Assembly: GCF_005145045.1 (NCBI RefSeq)
Contig: NZ_CP039691.1
Location: 200,001-264,000 of the forward strand
Direction of reading: 5' to 3'
DNA: 64,000 nucleotides
Origin: Agrobacterium larrymoorei
GTDB taxonomy: Bacteria; Pseudomonadota; Alphaproteobacteria; Rhizobiales; Rhizobiaceae
How positions within the stretch are numbered: the stretch's first letter is position 1; every line of letters begins with the position of its first letter. Positions 21,088 to 28,924 of this stretch are shown here, in pieces. A program made the position numbers and the translations under genes. The notes under the pieces are model-generated. The model saw only the letters and a list, made by a program, of their open reading frames with translations, was not told the origin of the DNA and ran no database searches.

Positions 21088-21541
21088 TCGCACCAACGTC
21101 CATGGCACAGCCATCGTCATTGGCGATACCGGCCTTCTGTTCGTAGGCCCTTCCGGAAGCGGCAAGAGCGAGCTGGCTTTCAGTTTTCTGACAGAAGCGG
21201 AGCGTTGCGGATTGCGCGCTGCCCTCATCTCCGACGATCAGGTGTTCATTTCATTGCAAAATGGCGCGGTTCTTGCCGAAAGGCCGGAGGTGATTGCCGG
21301 GCTGATGGAGCTGCGTGGCAGTGGCATCGTTTCGGTCAACAGCGTTCCGTCTGCCGCTCTTCACTACGCGATAACGCCCGTGCCTCACCCTCAGAGCCCG
21401 CGTCTTCCGCCGGAAGAGGAGTGGCTGGAACTGCCGTTCGATACCCGGCTGCCACTGATCCGGATTCCGCTTGCCAGCATCACGCCCTATGGAAAATTTG
21501 CTGCACTTGCTCAGAATCTCTTCAAGGCAAAGGGAATGTGA
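21077..21541 (+). CDS. hprK: Short HPr kinase/phosphorylase HprK
   Basis: Alphaproteobacterial HprK, a C-terminal-domain-only form of the enzyme that phosphorylates and dephosphorylates HPr on serine. It has 154 residues, about half the length of Firmicutes HprK, because the N-terminal domain is absent. The P-loop is VGPSGSGKSELAF near residue 24, followed by LISDDQVF. The HprK signature area ELRGSGIVSVN is present. The ATG at 21077 overlaps chvG. The adjacent EIIA and HPr genes form an incomplete PTS, so the role is regulation rather than sugar uptake. Shortness is normal for this lineage and not a truncation. Confidence 0.9.
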   Translation: MSADRTNVHGTAIVIGDTGLLFVGPSGSGKSELAFSFLTEAERCGLRAALISDDQVFISLQNGAVLAERPEVIAGLMELRGSGIVSVNSVPSAALHYAITPVPHPQSPRLPPEEEWLELPFDTRLPLIRIPLASITPYGKFAALAQNLFKAKGM

Positions 21542-21666
21542 ACGAAAATACGGCATTTTGGGGCTTGCGCTTCCCATTTTCCTCATCAAGATGAGCTCCC
21601 ACCAATGGACAGTATTGCGGCATTGCGATAGTGCCCAATGAGAGTGCGTGTGTAAGGGAGCATTTC

Positions 21667-22068
21667 ATGATCGGACTAGTGCTTGTCACTCATGGCAAGC
21701 TGGCTGAGGAATTTCGCCATGCTGTCGAGCATGTGGTCGGACCTCAGAAGTTGATCGAGACCGTGTGCATCGGCCCCGAGGACGACATGGATCAGCGGCG
21801 GCAGGATATTATCGATGCCGTAACACGCGCCAATGACGGCAATGGCGTCATCATCCTGACAGACATGTTCGGCGGCACACCCTCCAATCTCGCCATCTCC
21901 GTGATGAGCAGTGGCAGCGTGGAAGTCATTGCTGGCGTCAATCTTCCCATGTTGATCAAGCTTGCGGGCATCCGCAGCGAAGACAATATGGAGAAGGCCT
22001 TGCAGGAGGCCTCGGATGCTGGCAGAAAATACATCAACGTCGCCAGCCGCGTTCTCAGCGGCAAATAA
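21667..22068 (+). CDS. PTS EIIA component, mannose family
   Basis: A 133-residue EIIA domain of the mannose (Man) family, with the phospho-acceptor at His9 in LVLVTHGKLAEEF. It also has the family signature LTDMFGGTPSNLA. No EIIB, EIIC or EIID partner is nearby, so it probably acts as a regulatory phosphate acceptor in the alphaproteobacterial PTS together with HPr and HprK. The start at 21667 has AAGGGAG upstream at about 21653-21659. The frame is open from 21631, without support. Confidence 0.93.
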   Translation: MIGLVLVTHGKLAEEFRHAVEHVVGPQKLIETVCIGPEDDMDQRRQDIIDAVTRANDGNGVIILTDMFGGTPSNLAISVMSSGSVEVIAGVNLPMLIKLAGIRSEDNMEKALQEASDAGRKYINVASRVLSGK

Positions 22069-22080
22069 AGAAAAAGCCGA

Positions 22081-22356
22081 ATGTCATCTCTTTCGCGGGA
22101 ACTGCTGATCATCAACAAGCGCGGCCTGCACGCGCGCGCATCCGCGAAGTTCGTACAGATGGTGGAGGGCTTCGATGCCGCCATTACCGTATCGAAGGAC
22201 GGCATGACCGTCGGCGGGACTTCCATCATGGGATTGATGATGCTTGCGGCGAGCCCCGGCTGCACCGTTCTGGTCGAAGCCAGCGGCAATCAGGCGGAGG
22301 AAGCGCTTGCGGCACTGGAGGCCTTGGTGGCTGACCGCTTCGGCGAAGAACTTTGA
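22081..22356 (+). CDS. HPr phosphocarrier protein
   Basis: A 91-residue HPr domain. The PTS phospho-acceptor is His17 in NKRGLHARASAKF, and the region corresponding to the HprK target serine is GGTSIMGLMML. It starts 12 bases after the EIIA stop. The cluster chvI-chvG-hprK-EIIA-HPr is conserved in Rhizobiales and couples a PTS regulatory branch to the ChvG-ChvI locus. Confidence 0.95.
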   Translation: MSSLSRELLIINKRGLHARASAKFVQMVEGFDAAITVSKDGMTVGGTSIMGLMMLAASPGCTVLVEASGNQAEEALAALEALVADRFGEEL

Positions 22357-22364
22357 TAACCATC

Positions 22365-22392
22365 ATATAAAGACATAAAGACTTCTTTATAT
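22365..22392. promoter_or_regulatory. Candidate operator upstream of ahcY
   Basis: A perfect inverted repeat ATAAAGA-CT-TCTTTAT occupies 22375-22390. A further ATATAAAGA copy just left at 22365-22373 gives an extended AT-rich repeat array. It sits about 95 bases before ahcY and directly after the HPr stop. Proteobacterial ahcY genes are often controlled by ArsR-type regulators of the S-adenosylmethionine cycle (SahR, SamR), so this is a plausible binding site. The assignment is inference. Confidence 0.5.
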
Positions 22393-22486
22393 CATTATTG
22401 CCAGATCGATCTTTGCCTGTTAGAACCGCAGCCTGAGTTTCAAGGCAGCGGCATGGTTCCCTGCCATCTTTGAGCAGGAGATTTTT

Positions 22487-23887
22487 ATGAGCGCTGACAA
22501 GGACTACATCGTCGCCGACATCAACCTTGCCGACTACGGTCGCAAGGAACTGGATATTGCCGAAACCGAAATGCCGGGCCTGATGTCCTGCCGTTCCGAA
22601 TTCGGTACGAGCAAGCCGCTCAAGGGCGCGCGCATCTCCGGTTCGCTGCATATGACGATCCAGACCGCCGTTCTGATCGAGACCCTGAAGGAACTCGGCG
22701 CCGACATTCGCTGGGCATCCTGCAACATCTTCTCCACGCAGGATCACGCTGCCGCTGCCATCGCAGCTGCTGGCATTCCGGTTTTTGCAGTCAAGGGTGA
22801 AAGCCTTACCGAATATTGGGAATACACCGACAAAATCTTCCAGTGGGCCGATGGCGGCGTTTCCAACATGATCTTGGACGATGGTGGCGATGCGACCATG
22901 TACATCCTTCTCGGTGCACGCGCCGAAGCTGGCGAAGACGTTCTCTCCAACCCCGGTTCGGAAGAAGAAGAAATCCTCGTCGCCCAGATCAAGAAGCGCC
23001 TTGCAGCGTCTCCGGGCTGGTTCACCAAGCAGCGCGATGCCATCAAGGGCGTTACCGAAGAAACCACCACGGGCGTTCACCGTCTTTACGATCTCAGCAA
23101 GAAGGGTCTTCTCCCCTTCCCGGCCATCAACGTTAATGACAGCGTTACCAAGTCGAAGTTCGACAACAAGTACGGCTGCAAGGAATCGCTGGTGGACGGT
23201 ATCCGTCGCGCAACCGACGTGATGATGGCTGGCAAGGTTGCCGTCGTCTGCGGTTATGGCGATGTGGGCAAGGGTTCTGCTGCTTCGCTGCAGGGTGCGG
23301 GCGCACGCGTCAAGGTCACCGAAATCGATCCGATCTGCGCGCTTCAGGCCGCCATGGATGGCTTCGAAGTCGTTCGTCTGGAAGACGTCGTTGCGTCTGC
23401 CGACATCTTCATCACCACCACCGGCAACAAGGATGTCATCCGCATCGAGCATATGCGCGAGATGAAGGACATGGCAATCGTCGGCAATATCGGCCATTTC
23501 GATAACGAAATTCAGGTCGCTGCGCTGAAGAACCTCAAGTGGACCAACATCAAGCCTCAGGTCGACATGATCGAGTTTGCCAAGGGCAACCGCATGATCC
23601 TGCTCTCCGAAGGCCGCCTGCTGAACCTCGGCAATGCTACCGGTCATCCGTCCTTCGTCATGTCCGCCTCCTTCACCAATCAGGTGCTGGGCCAGATCGA
23701 GCTCTTCACCAAGCAGGGCGAGTACAAGAACGACGTTTACGTGCTGCCGAAGCACCTCGATGAAAAAGTCGCACGCCTTCACCTTGAGAAGCTGGGCGTG
23801 AAGCTGACCGAACTTTCTGACGTCCAGGCAGATTATATTGGCGTCGATAAGCAGGGTCCGTTTAAGGCTGAACACTACAGATATTGA
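22487..23887 (+). CDS. ahcY: Adenosylhomocysteinase
   Basis: Hydrolyses S-adenosylhomocysteine to adenosine and homocysteine, removing the by-product of methylation. The protein is 466 residues. NAD binds at [20 protein letters not shown]. Catalytic segments include [29 protein letters not shown] and [11 protein letters not shown], and the C-terminus ends in FKAEHYRY. The start is an ATG at 22487 behind GAGCAGGAG. It stands alone, with an inverted-repeat operator candidate upstream and a strong terminator downstream. Confidence 0.98.
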   Translation: MSADKDYIVADINLADYGRKELDIAETEMPGLMSCRSEFGTSKPLKGARISGSLHMTIQTAVLIETLKELGADIRWASCNIFSTQDHAAAAIAAAGIPVFAVKGESLTEYWEYTDKIFQWADGGVSNMILDDGGDATMYILLGARAEAGEDVLSNPGSEEEEILVAQIKKRLAASPGWFTKQRDAIKGVTEETTTGVHRLYDLSKKGLLPFPAINVNDSVTKSKFDNKYGCKESLVDGIRRATDVMMAGKVAVVCGYGDVGKGSAASLQGAGARVKVTEIDPICALQAAMDGFEVVRLEDVVASADIFITTTGNKDVIRIEHMREMKDMAIVGNIGHFDNEIQVAALKNLKWTNIKPQVDMIEFAKGNRMILLSEGRLLNLGNATGHPSFVMSASFTNQVLGQIELFTKQGEYKNDVYVLPKHLDEKVARLHLEKLGVKLTELSDVQADYIGVDKQGPFKAEHYRY

Positions 23888-23928
23888 TATTATAGTTAAT
23901 ATCCACATATAAAGCACTAGATATAGGC

Positions 23929-23962
23929 ATCGCGGACTTGACAAAGTCCGCGATTTCTTTTT
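23929..23962 (+). terminator. Intrinsic terminator of ahcY
   Basis: An 11-bp perfect stem (ATCGCGGACTT / AAGTCCGCGAT) with a 4-base loop is followed by TTCTTTTT, 41 bases after the ahcY stop. Confidence 0.9.
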
Positions 23963-24091
23963 GGGCGCCTCCCTTCCCGGAAATTTGCTGAGGCGGTATT
24001 GTCTGAAGACTTGATTCGTATGCGTCGAGATGCGTGCGAAAATGGGATGTCTTGTCGAAGATGCGGCACATAGGACGGAGACAGACCGGGG

Positions 24092-26677
24092 ATGACGGTA
24101 CAAAAAGCAAACTCGCTTCCGCGGGTTAAAGACGATATGGACGCGGGCAGCGACGAGGCGCCCGTTCTTGGACGAATGCGCTCAAAGCTCGCTTTCATGG
24201 CGGCCGGTGTGCGCCGGAAGGTCTGCGCCCTTTCCGCCCTGCTGGCAGGAACTGCGCTGAGCGGCTTTTCCTCTGTCGCACAGGCACAGGATGGCACGAT
24301 GCTGCAGAGGGGCGAACGTCTCTTCTCGTCCAGCGAAACCATCACCTATTCGCTCGTCATCGGCATCATATCCGCGACGCTGTTTTCCATCGTCTGGCTG
24401 GTGCGCCAGCGCGGAAACATCGAGAGCGAAGTCAACGAGTACCGGACCGCACTTTCCGAAGCGCAAAACAAGATTTCCAAATACGAAGCGCTGATTTCCG
24501 ATAAATCCCGCCGCATCGTGGTTTGGGAAAACGCCGGTGAGCGTCCCGAGTTCATTGGTCAGCTTCCCATCGAAACAGGCGTTCCGTCTGCCGATTCCGA
24601 TTTCCTTGCCTTCGGTCGCTGGCTGCGCCCGGCCTCTGCCGCTCCATTGGAAAAGGCCATCGAAAAGCTTCGCAGCCATGCGCAGAGCTTCGATCTGACG
24701 ATTGAAACGCAACGGGGCGAAGTCATCGAAGTTCAGGGGCGGGTCTCCGGCGGTAAAGCCTTTGCCCGTTTCATCGCGCTCAACAATATGCGCGCCGAAC
24801 TGGCGGAGCTCAAAGTGGAGCGGGAGCGTCTGCTGACCTCCATGTCCACATTTCAGGAACTTCTCGATTCCATCGAGCAGCCCGTCTGGCGCAGAAATGC
24901 CGATGGCGAGCTGATCTGGGTCAATCATGCCTATGCGCAGGCCGTCGATGCAGCGACACCGCAACAGACGATTGAAGAACAGCGTGAGCTGCTGAACACC
25001 GTTACACGACAGAAAATCCGCGCCAGCGCTACACCCGAATCACCCTATCACGACCGGATTTCGACGGTCGTTTCCGGTAACAGAACCTTCTTCGACGTGG
25101 TCGATATCAAGACGCCGAGTGGGTCGGCTGGTATCGCAATCGACGCATCGGATGCAGAGACGATCAGCGAAGAGCTGAAGCGGACGCTGAAGAGCCATGC
25201 TGAGACGCTGGATCATCTGGGAACGCCGGTCGCGATCTTCGACGGGCAGCAGCGTTTGCAGTTCTACAATCAGGCTTTCGTCAGCCTGTGGGGGCTGGAT
25301 CTCGTTCTTCTGGAATCCAAGCCGGACAATTCCGAACTTCTGGATCGCCTCCGCTCCGCAGGAAAGCTGCCGGAACAGCTAAGCTGGAAAAGCTGGAAGG
25401 AAACCGCCCTTTCCGTCTACCGCTCGCTGGATACAAAGACCGACCTCTGGCATCTGCCGAACGGACAGACGCTGCGCGTCATCGCGACGGCGCATCCGCA
25501 GGGCGGCGCCACCTGGGTTTTCGAGAACCTCACAGAACAGGTGGATTTGCAGACGCGTTACAATACGCTGGTCAAGGTTCAAGGCGAGACAATCGACCAC
25601 CTAGCCGAAGGCGTTGCCGTGTTCGGCGCAGATGGGCGTATCCGCCTGTCCAACCCCGCCTTCCGTGCGCTTTGGGCCATCACTGCGGACGATGCAGAGG
25701 CGGGCAAGCACATTCGTTCCATCGAAGCGGCCTGTGCGCAATCCTATGAAAAGCCGGATGGATGGCGGGCTTTCAGCCAGTTTATCACTAGCTTCGATGA
25801 CGAGCGCCTTTCGAAACAGGGAACGCTCGAGCTTCTTTCCGGCCTCGTACTGGATTACGCCGTGATCCCGTTGCCCGATGCGCAGACCATGCTCACCTTC
25901 GTCAATATGACCGACAGCGTGCGGGCAGAGCGCGCCTTGAAGGAAAAGAACGAGGCGCTGCGCAAGGCCGACGAGTTGAAGAACGATTTCGTTCAGCACG
26001 TCTCTTACGAGCTGCGCTCACCACTGACCAATATTATCGGCTTCACCGATCTGTTGAAAACGCCCGGCATGGGCGATCTCAACGACCGTCAGTCGGAATA
26101 TCTCGATCATATTTCGACGTCTTCCTCGGTTCTGCTGACGATCGTGAACGATATTCTCGATCTCGCGACAGTCGATGCCGGCATCATGCATCTGAACTAT
26201 ACAGAAAACGATCTGAACGAGTTGCTGGACGACGTATCGGTGCAGATCACGGATCGTCTTCAGGAAAGCGGCGTATCGCTTGAAATCGTTGCGCCTGCCC
26301 ATCTTGGTTCGATCATTGCAGATCATCAGCGCCTCAAACAGATTCTCCTGAAGCTCCTGACAAATGCTACGAATTTTGCCCCGGAAGGCACGGCGATCCG
26401 CCTGACCTGCCAGAGGACCGAGGGTGATTTCATATTCTCCGTTGCCGATCAGGGGCCGGGAATTCCCGAAGACATGCTGCAAACGGTGTTTGATCGTTTC
26501 GCGACCCACAGCAATGGTGGCAGGCGCAGTGGTGCAGGCCTTGGCCTTTCCATTGTGGAAAGTTTCGTCAGCCTGCACCACGGCAATGTCACGCTAGAAA
26601 GCCGCGCCGGTGAAGGCACCGTCGTCACCTGCCGCATTCCTTCCGGCGCCCGCCCGCAATCCATCGCCGCAGAATGA
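24092..26677 (+). CDS. divL: DivL-type pseudo-histidine kinase (cell-cycle regulator)
   Basis: Large membrane-anchored kinase-like protein of 861 residues. There is an N-terminal hydrophobic, signal-like stretch (about 45-66) and a membrane segment at about 84-104. A coiled-coil region and PAS-like domains follow, then DHp and ATPase domains. Where histidine kinases have VSHELR this protein has VSYELRSPLTNI, so the phospho-acceptor position is Tyr639. That is the hallmark of DivL, which in Caulobacter binds DivK and controls the CckA kinase and so CtrA. N box (KLLTNATNFAPEG) and G boxes (DQGPGIPED, GAGLGLSIVESFV) are intact. It overlaps the next gene by four bases. Confidence 0.9.
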   Translation: MTVQKANSLPRVKDDMDAGSDEAPVLGRMRSKLAFMAAGVRRKVCALSALLAGTALSGFSSVAQAQDGTMLQRGERLFSSSETITYSLVIGIISATLFSIVWLVRQRGNIESEVNEYRTALSEAQNKISKYEALISDKSRRIVVWENAGERPEFIGQLPIETGVPSADSDFLAFGRWLRPASAAPLEKAIEKLRSHAQSFDLTIETQRGEVIEVQGRVSGGKAFARFIALNNMRAELAELKVERERLLTSMSTFQELLDSIEQPVWRRNADGELIWVNHAYAQAVDAATPQQTIEEQRELLNTVTRQKIRASATPESPYHDRISTVVSGNRTFFDVVDIKTPSGSAGIAIDASDAETISEELKRTLKSHAETLDHLGTPVAIFDGQQRLQFYNQAFVSLWGLDLVLLESKPDNSELLDRLRSAGKLPEQLSWKSWKETALSVYRSLDTKTDLWHLPNGQTLRVIATAHPQGGATWVFENLTEQVDLQTRYNTLVKVQGETIDHLAEGVAVFGADGRIRLSNPAFRALWAITADDAEAGKHIRSIEAACAQSYEKPDGWRAFSQFITSFDDERLSKQGTLELLSGLVLDYAVIPLPDAQTMLTFVNMTDSVRAERALKEKNEALRKADELKNDFVQHVSYELRSPLTNIIGFTDLLKTPGMGDLNDRQSEYLDHISTSSSVLLTIVNDILDLATVDAGIMHLNYTENDLNELLDDVSVQITDRLQESGVSLEIVAPAHLGSIIADHQRLKQILLKLLTNATNFAPEGTAIRLTCQRTEGDFIFSVADQGPGIPEDMLQTVFDRFATHSNGGRRSGAGLGLSIVESFVSLHHGNVTLESRAGEGTVVTCRIPSGARPQSIAAE

Positions 26678-28191
26678 CCGCTGAGACGACCTATTTTTCC
26701 ATCCATCTTGCCGATGAAGCCGAGACGATCCGTCTCGGTGAAGACCTGGCGCTTGTCGTCAAACCCGGCGATGCGGTGGCGTTGATCGGCGATCTAGGCG
26801 CCGGGAAATCGACGCTCGCCCGCGCGCTGATCCGGGCTATTGCGGATGATGCAGAGCTTGAAGTTCCAAGTCCCACCTTCACCATCGTCCAATCCTATAC
26901 CTTGCGGTTTCCGGTCGCGCATCTCGATCTCTACCGTCTTTCAGACGTCTCGGAACTGGATGAGCTCGGTATCGATGAAATGCTGTCGGAGGGCGTTTGC
27001 CTGATCGAATGGCCCGAGATGGCGGCGGATGTTCTTCCCAAAAACTCCACCATTATCCTGCGGCTGACCCATGAGGGCGACGGTCGCCTTGCGATGATTG
27101 AGGCATCCCCTCGCCATATCGCACGGCTTCAACGCGTGCTGGCCATTCGGGCGTTTCTGGAAAAGAACGGCAAGGTCAATGTCTCTCGGCGTTACTTCAG
27201 CGGGGACGCGGCCTATCGTACCTATGAATTGTTGCGCGAGGCGAGCCATCAATATCTGCTGATGGACTGGCAACCTCAGCCGCACGGTCCTGTTCTTCAA
27301 AATGGCAAATCATACGCTGAGATCGTGCATCTTGCCCGCACCGTCGAGCCTTTCGTTGCAATCGATCTTTATCTCCAGAGTGAAGGCTTCACCGCACCGG
27401 AAATACTGGCGCAGGATATGGAACAAGGCATTCTGCTTCTCGAAGATATGGGTCGCGACGGCGTACTCGATGCTACGGGCCAGCCTGTCGAAGAGCGCTA
27501 TGTTCAAAGTGCGGCTTGCCTGGCCGCGCTGCATGAAAAACCTGCGCTAGAGAAAATCAGCTTGCCCAACGGCGTGCAACATCAGGTTCCGCCGTTCGAC
27601 GCAGATGCGATGAAGATTGAGGCTTCTCTCTTGGTCGATTGGTATCTGCCCCATATCCACGGCGGAAAACCGACCGATGAAGGGCAAAGACAAGCGTTTT
27701 TTGCCGTCTGGGATGAAGTCATCGCAAAGCTTTCCGATGTCGAAACCGGCCTTCTGCTGCGTGACTTTCATTCGCCGAACATCATCTGGCAGAATAATAA
27801 ATCCGGCATCCAACAAGTGGGTATCATCGACTTTCAGGATGCGATGATCGGCCCGACCGCTTACGATCTCGCCTCTCTGGTGCAGGACGCGCGCGTGACG
27901 ATATCGCCGGATTTACAGGCGAAAATGATGCAGCGCTATCTCGATATCCGCCGCAGTAACCCGAATTTCGATGAAAAGGCGTTCCTCAAGGCCTTCGCGA
28001 TCATGTCGGCGCAACGCAATTGCAAGCTGGTCGGCATCTGGGTTCGGCTGATGAAGCGTGACGGCAAGCCGGGCTATATGAAGCACATGCCGCGCACCTT
28101 CACCTATCTGCGCGACGCCCTTGCTCATCCGGAACTCAAGCCACTTGCCGACTGGTTTGTTCAAGCAGGTATAGACCTCAACTCCCAATGA
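26674..28191 (+). CDS. TsaE-AmgK fusion: tRNA t6A ATPase fused to a sugar kinase
   Basis: A 505-residue two-domain protein. Residues 1 to about 150 are TsaE, the ATPase of the complex that makes threonylcarbamoyl-adenosine in tRNA, with Walker A GDLGAGKSTLARAL at residues 39-52 and SPTFTIVQSY. From about residue 160 it is an aminoglycoside-phosphotransferase fold with catalytic loop LLRDFHSPNIIW (near residue 362) and GIIDFQDAMIGP. The second domain resembles AmgK, the anomeric kinase for N-acetylmuramate, and the next gene is murU, its pathway partner. The stop-start overlap with divL is ATGA. The two halves have unrelated known roles. Confidence 0.88.
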   Translation: MTAETTYFSIHLADEAETIRLGEDLALVVKPGDAVALIGDLGAGKSTLARALIRAIADDAELEVPSPTFTIVQSYTLRFPVAHLDLYRLSDVSELDELGIDEMLSEGVCLIEWPEMAADVLPKNSTIILRLTHEGDGRLAMIEASPRHIARLQRVLAIRAFLEKNGKVNVSRRYFSGDAAYRTYELLREASHQYLLMDWQPQPHGPVLQNGKSYAEIVHLARTVEPFVAIDLYLQSEGFTAPEILAQDMEQGILLLEDMGRDGVLDATGQPVEERYVQSAACLAALHEKPALEKISLPNGVQHQVPPFDADAMKIEASLLVDWYLPHIHGGKPTDEGQRQAFFAVWDEVIAKLSDVETGLLLRDFHSPNIIWQNNKSGIQQVGIIDFQDAMIGPTAYDLASLVQDARVTISPDLQAKMMQRYLDIRRSNPNFDEKAFLKAFAIMSAQRNCKLVGIWVRLMKRDGKPGYMKHMPRTFTYLRDALAHPELKPLADWFVQAGIDLNSQ

Positions 28192-28201
28192 AGCGTTCGA
28201 T

Positions 28202-28924
28202 ATGACGATCAGACAAGCGATGGTTCTGGCAGCGGGTCTCGGCACAAGAATGCGTCCGATCACCGACACGATCCCTAAGCCGCTGGTAAAGATCGCCGGC
28301 AAGCCGATGATCGACTACGTGCTCGATCTTCTGGTGGCTGCAAGCGTGGAGACCGTCTCGATCAACGTGCATCACCACGCGGACCAGATGGTTTCGCATC
28401 TGAGCCAGCGCAACGATATCGAGGTCCTGATCTCGGATGAGCGGGCAGAGTTGATGAATTCCGGCGGCGGCCTTGCCAAGGGTTTGAAATTGCTGCCACC
28501 CGGCCCGGTTCTGGTCATGAATGCCGATCTTTTCTGGGTCGGCGAAGAGGTGGGACAGCTATCCAATCTGGAAAAGCTTTCGCGATTTTTCGAGCCCACG
28601 CGCATGGATATGGCGATGCTCTGCGTCGATATGGACCGCACCACCGGCCACAACGGAAAAAAGGACTTCAACCTCGCAGAAGACGGCCTTCTGACCCGTT
28701 ATCAGGAAGGCGAGCCGCACTCGGTCGTCTATGCTGGCGCAATTGCGATGGATTCGCGGCTGCTCGACGACGCGCCCACCGACGCTTTCAATCTGAACAT
28801 CTATTTCGACCGGGCCATTGCGAAAAACAGGCTTTTTGGCGTTTCCCTGGACGGTCAATGGATTACGGTCGGCACGCCGGATGCTATAGAGGATGCGGAG
28901 CGAACCATCGCTTCCACCCTATAG
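28202..28924 (+). CDS. murU: N-acetylmuramate-1-phosphate uridylyltransferase MurU
   Basis: Nucleotidyltransferase that makes UDP-MurNAc from MurNAc-1-phosphate, bypassing the fosfomycin-sensitive MurA step during cell-wall recycling. The 240-residue protein has the pyrophosphorylase signature LAAGLGTRMRPITDTIPKPLV at the N-terminus and the metal-binding Asp in VLVMNADLFW. It starts 10 bases after the tsaE-amgK fusion. Assignment to MurU rather than another sugar-1-phosphate nucleotidyltransferase rests on the short length and the AmgK-like neighbour. Confidence 0.85.
   Translation: MTIRQAMVLAAGLGTRMRPITDTIPKPLVKIAGKPMIDYVLDLLVAASVETVSINVHHHADQMVSHLSQRNDIEVLISDERAELMNSGGGLAKGLKLLPPGPVLVMNADLFWVGEEVGQLSNLEKLSRFFEPTRMDMAMLCVDMDRTTGHNGKKDFNLAEDGLLTRYQEGEPHSVVYAGAIAMDSRLLDDAPTDAFNLNIYFDRAIAKNRLFGVSLDGQWITVGTPDAIEDAERTIASTL

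Noticed and set aside
21077..21541. hprK as a truncated pseudogene
   Set aside because: The short length matches the normal alphaproteobacterial form and the P-loop is intact.
22393..22486. SAH riboswitch upstream of ahcY
   Set aside because: I could not find a convincing conserved fold; the palindrome looks more like a protein operator.
22226..24103. Long minus-strand open frame (625 residues) opposite ahcY
   Set aside because: It is the antisense shadow of a very well supported, highly GC-biased gene and shows no domain of its own.
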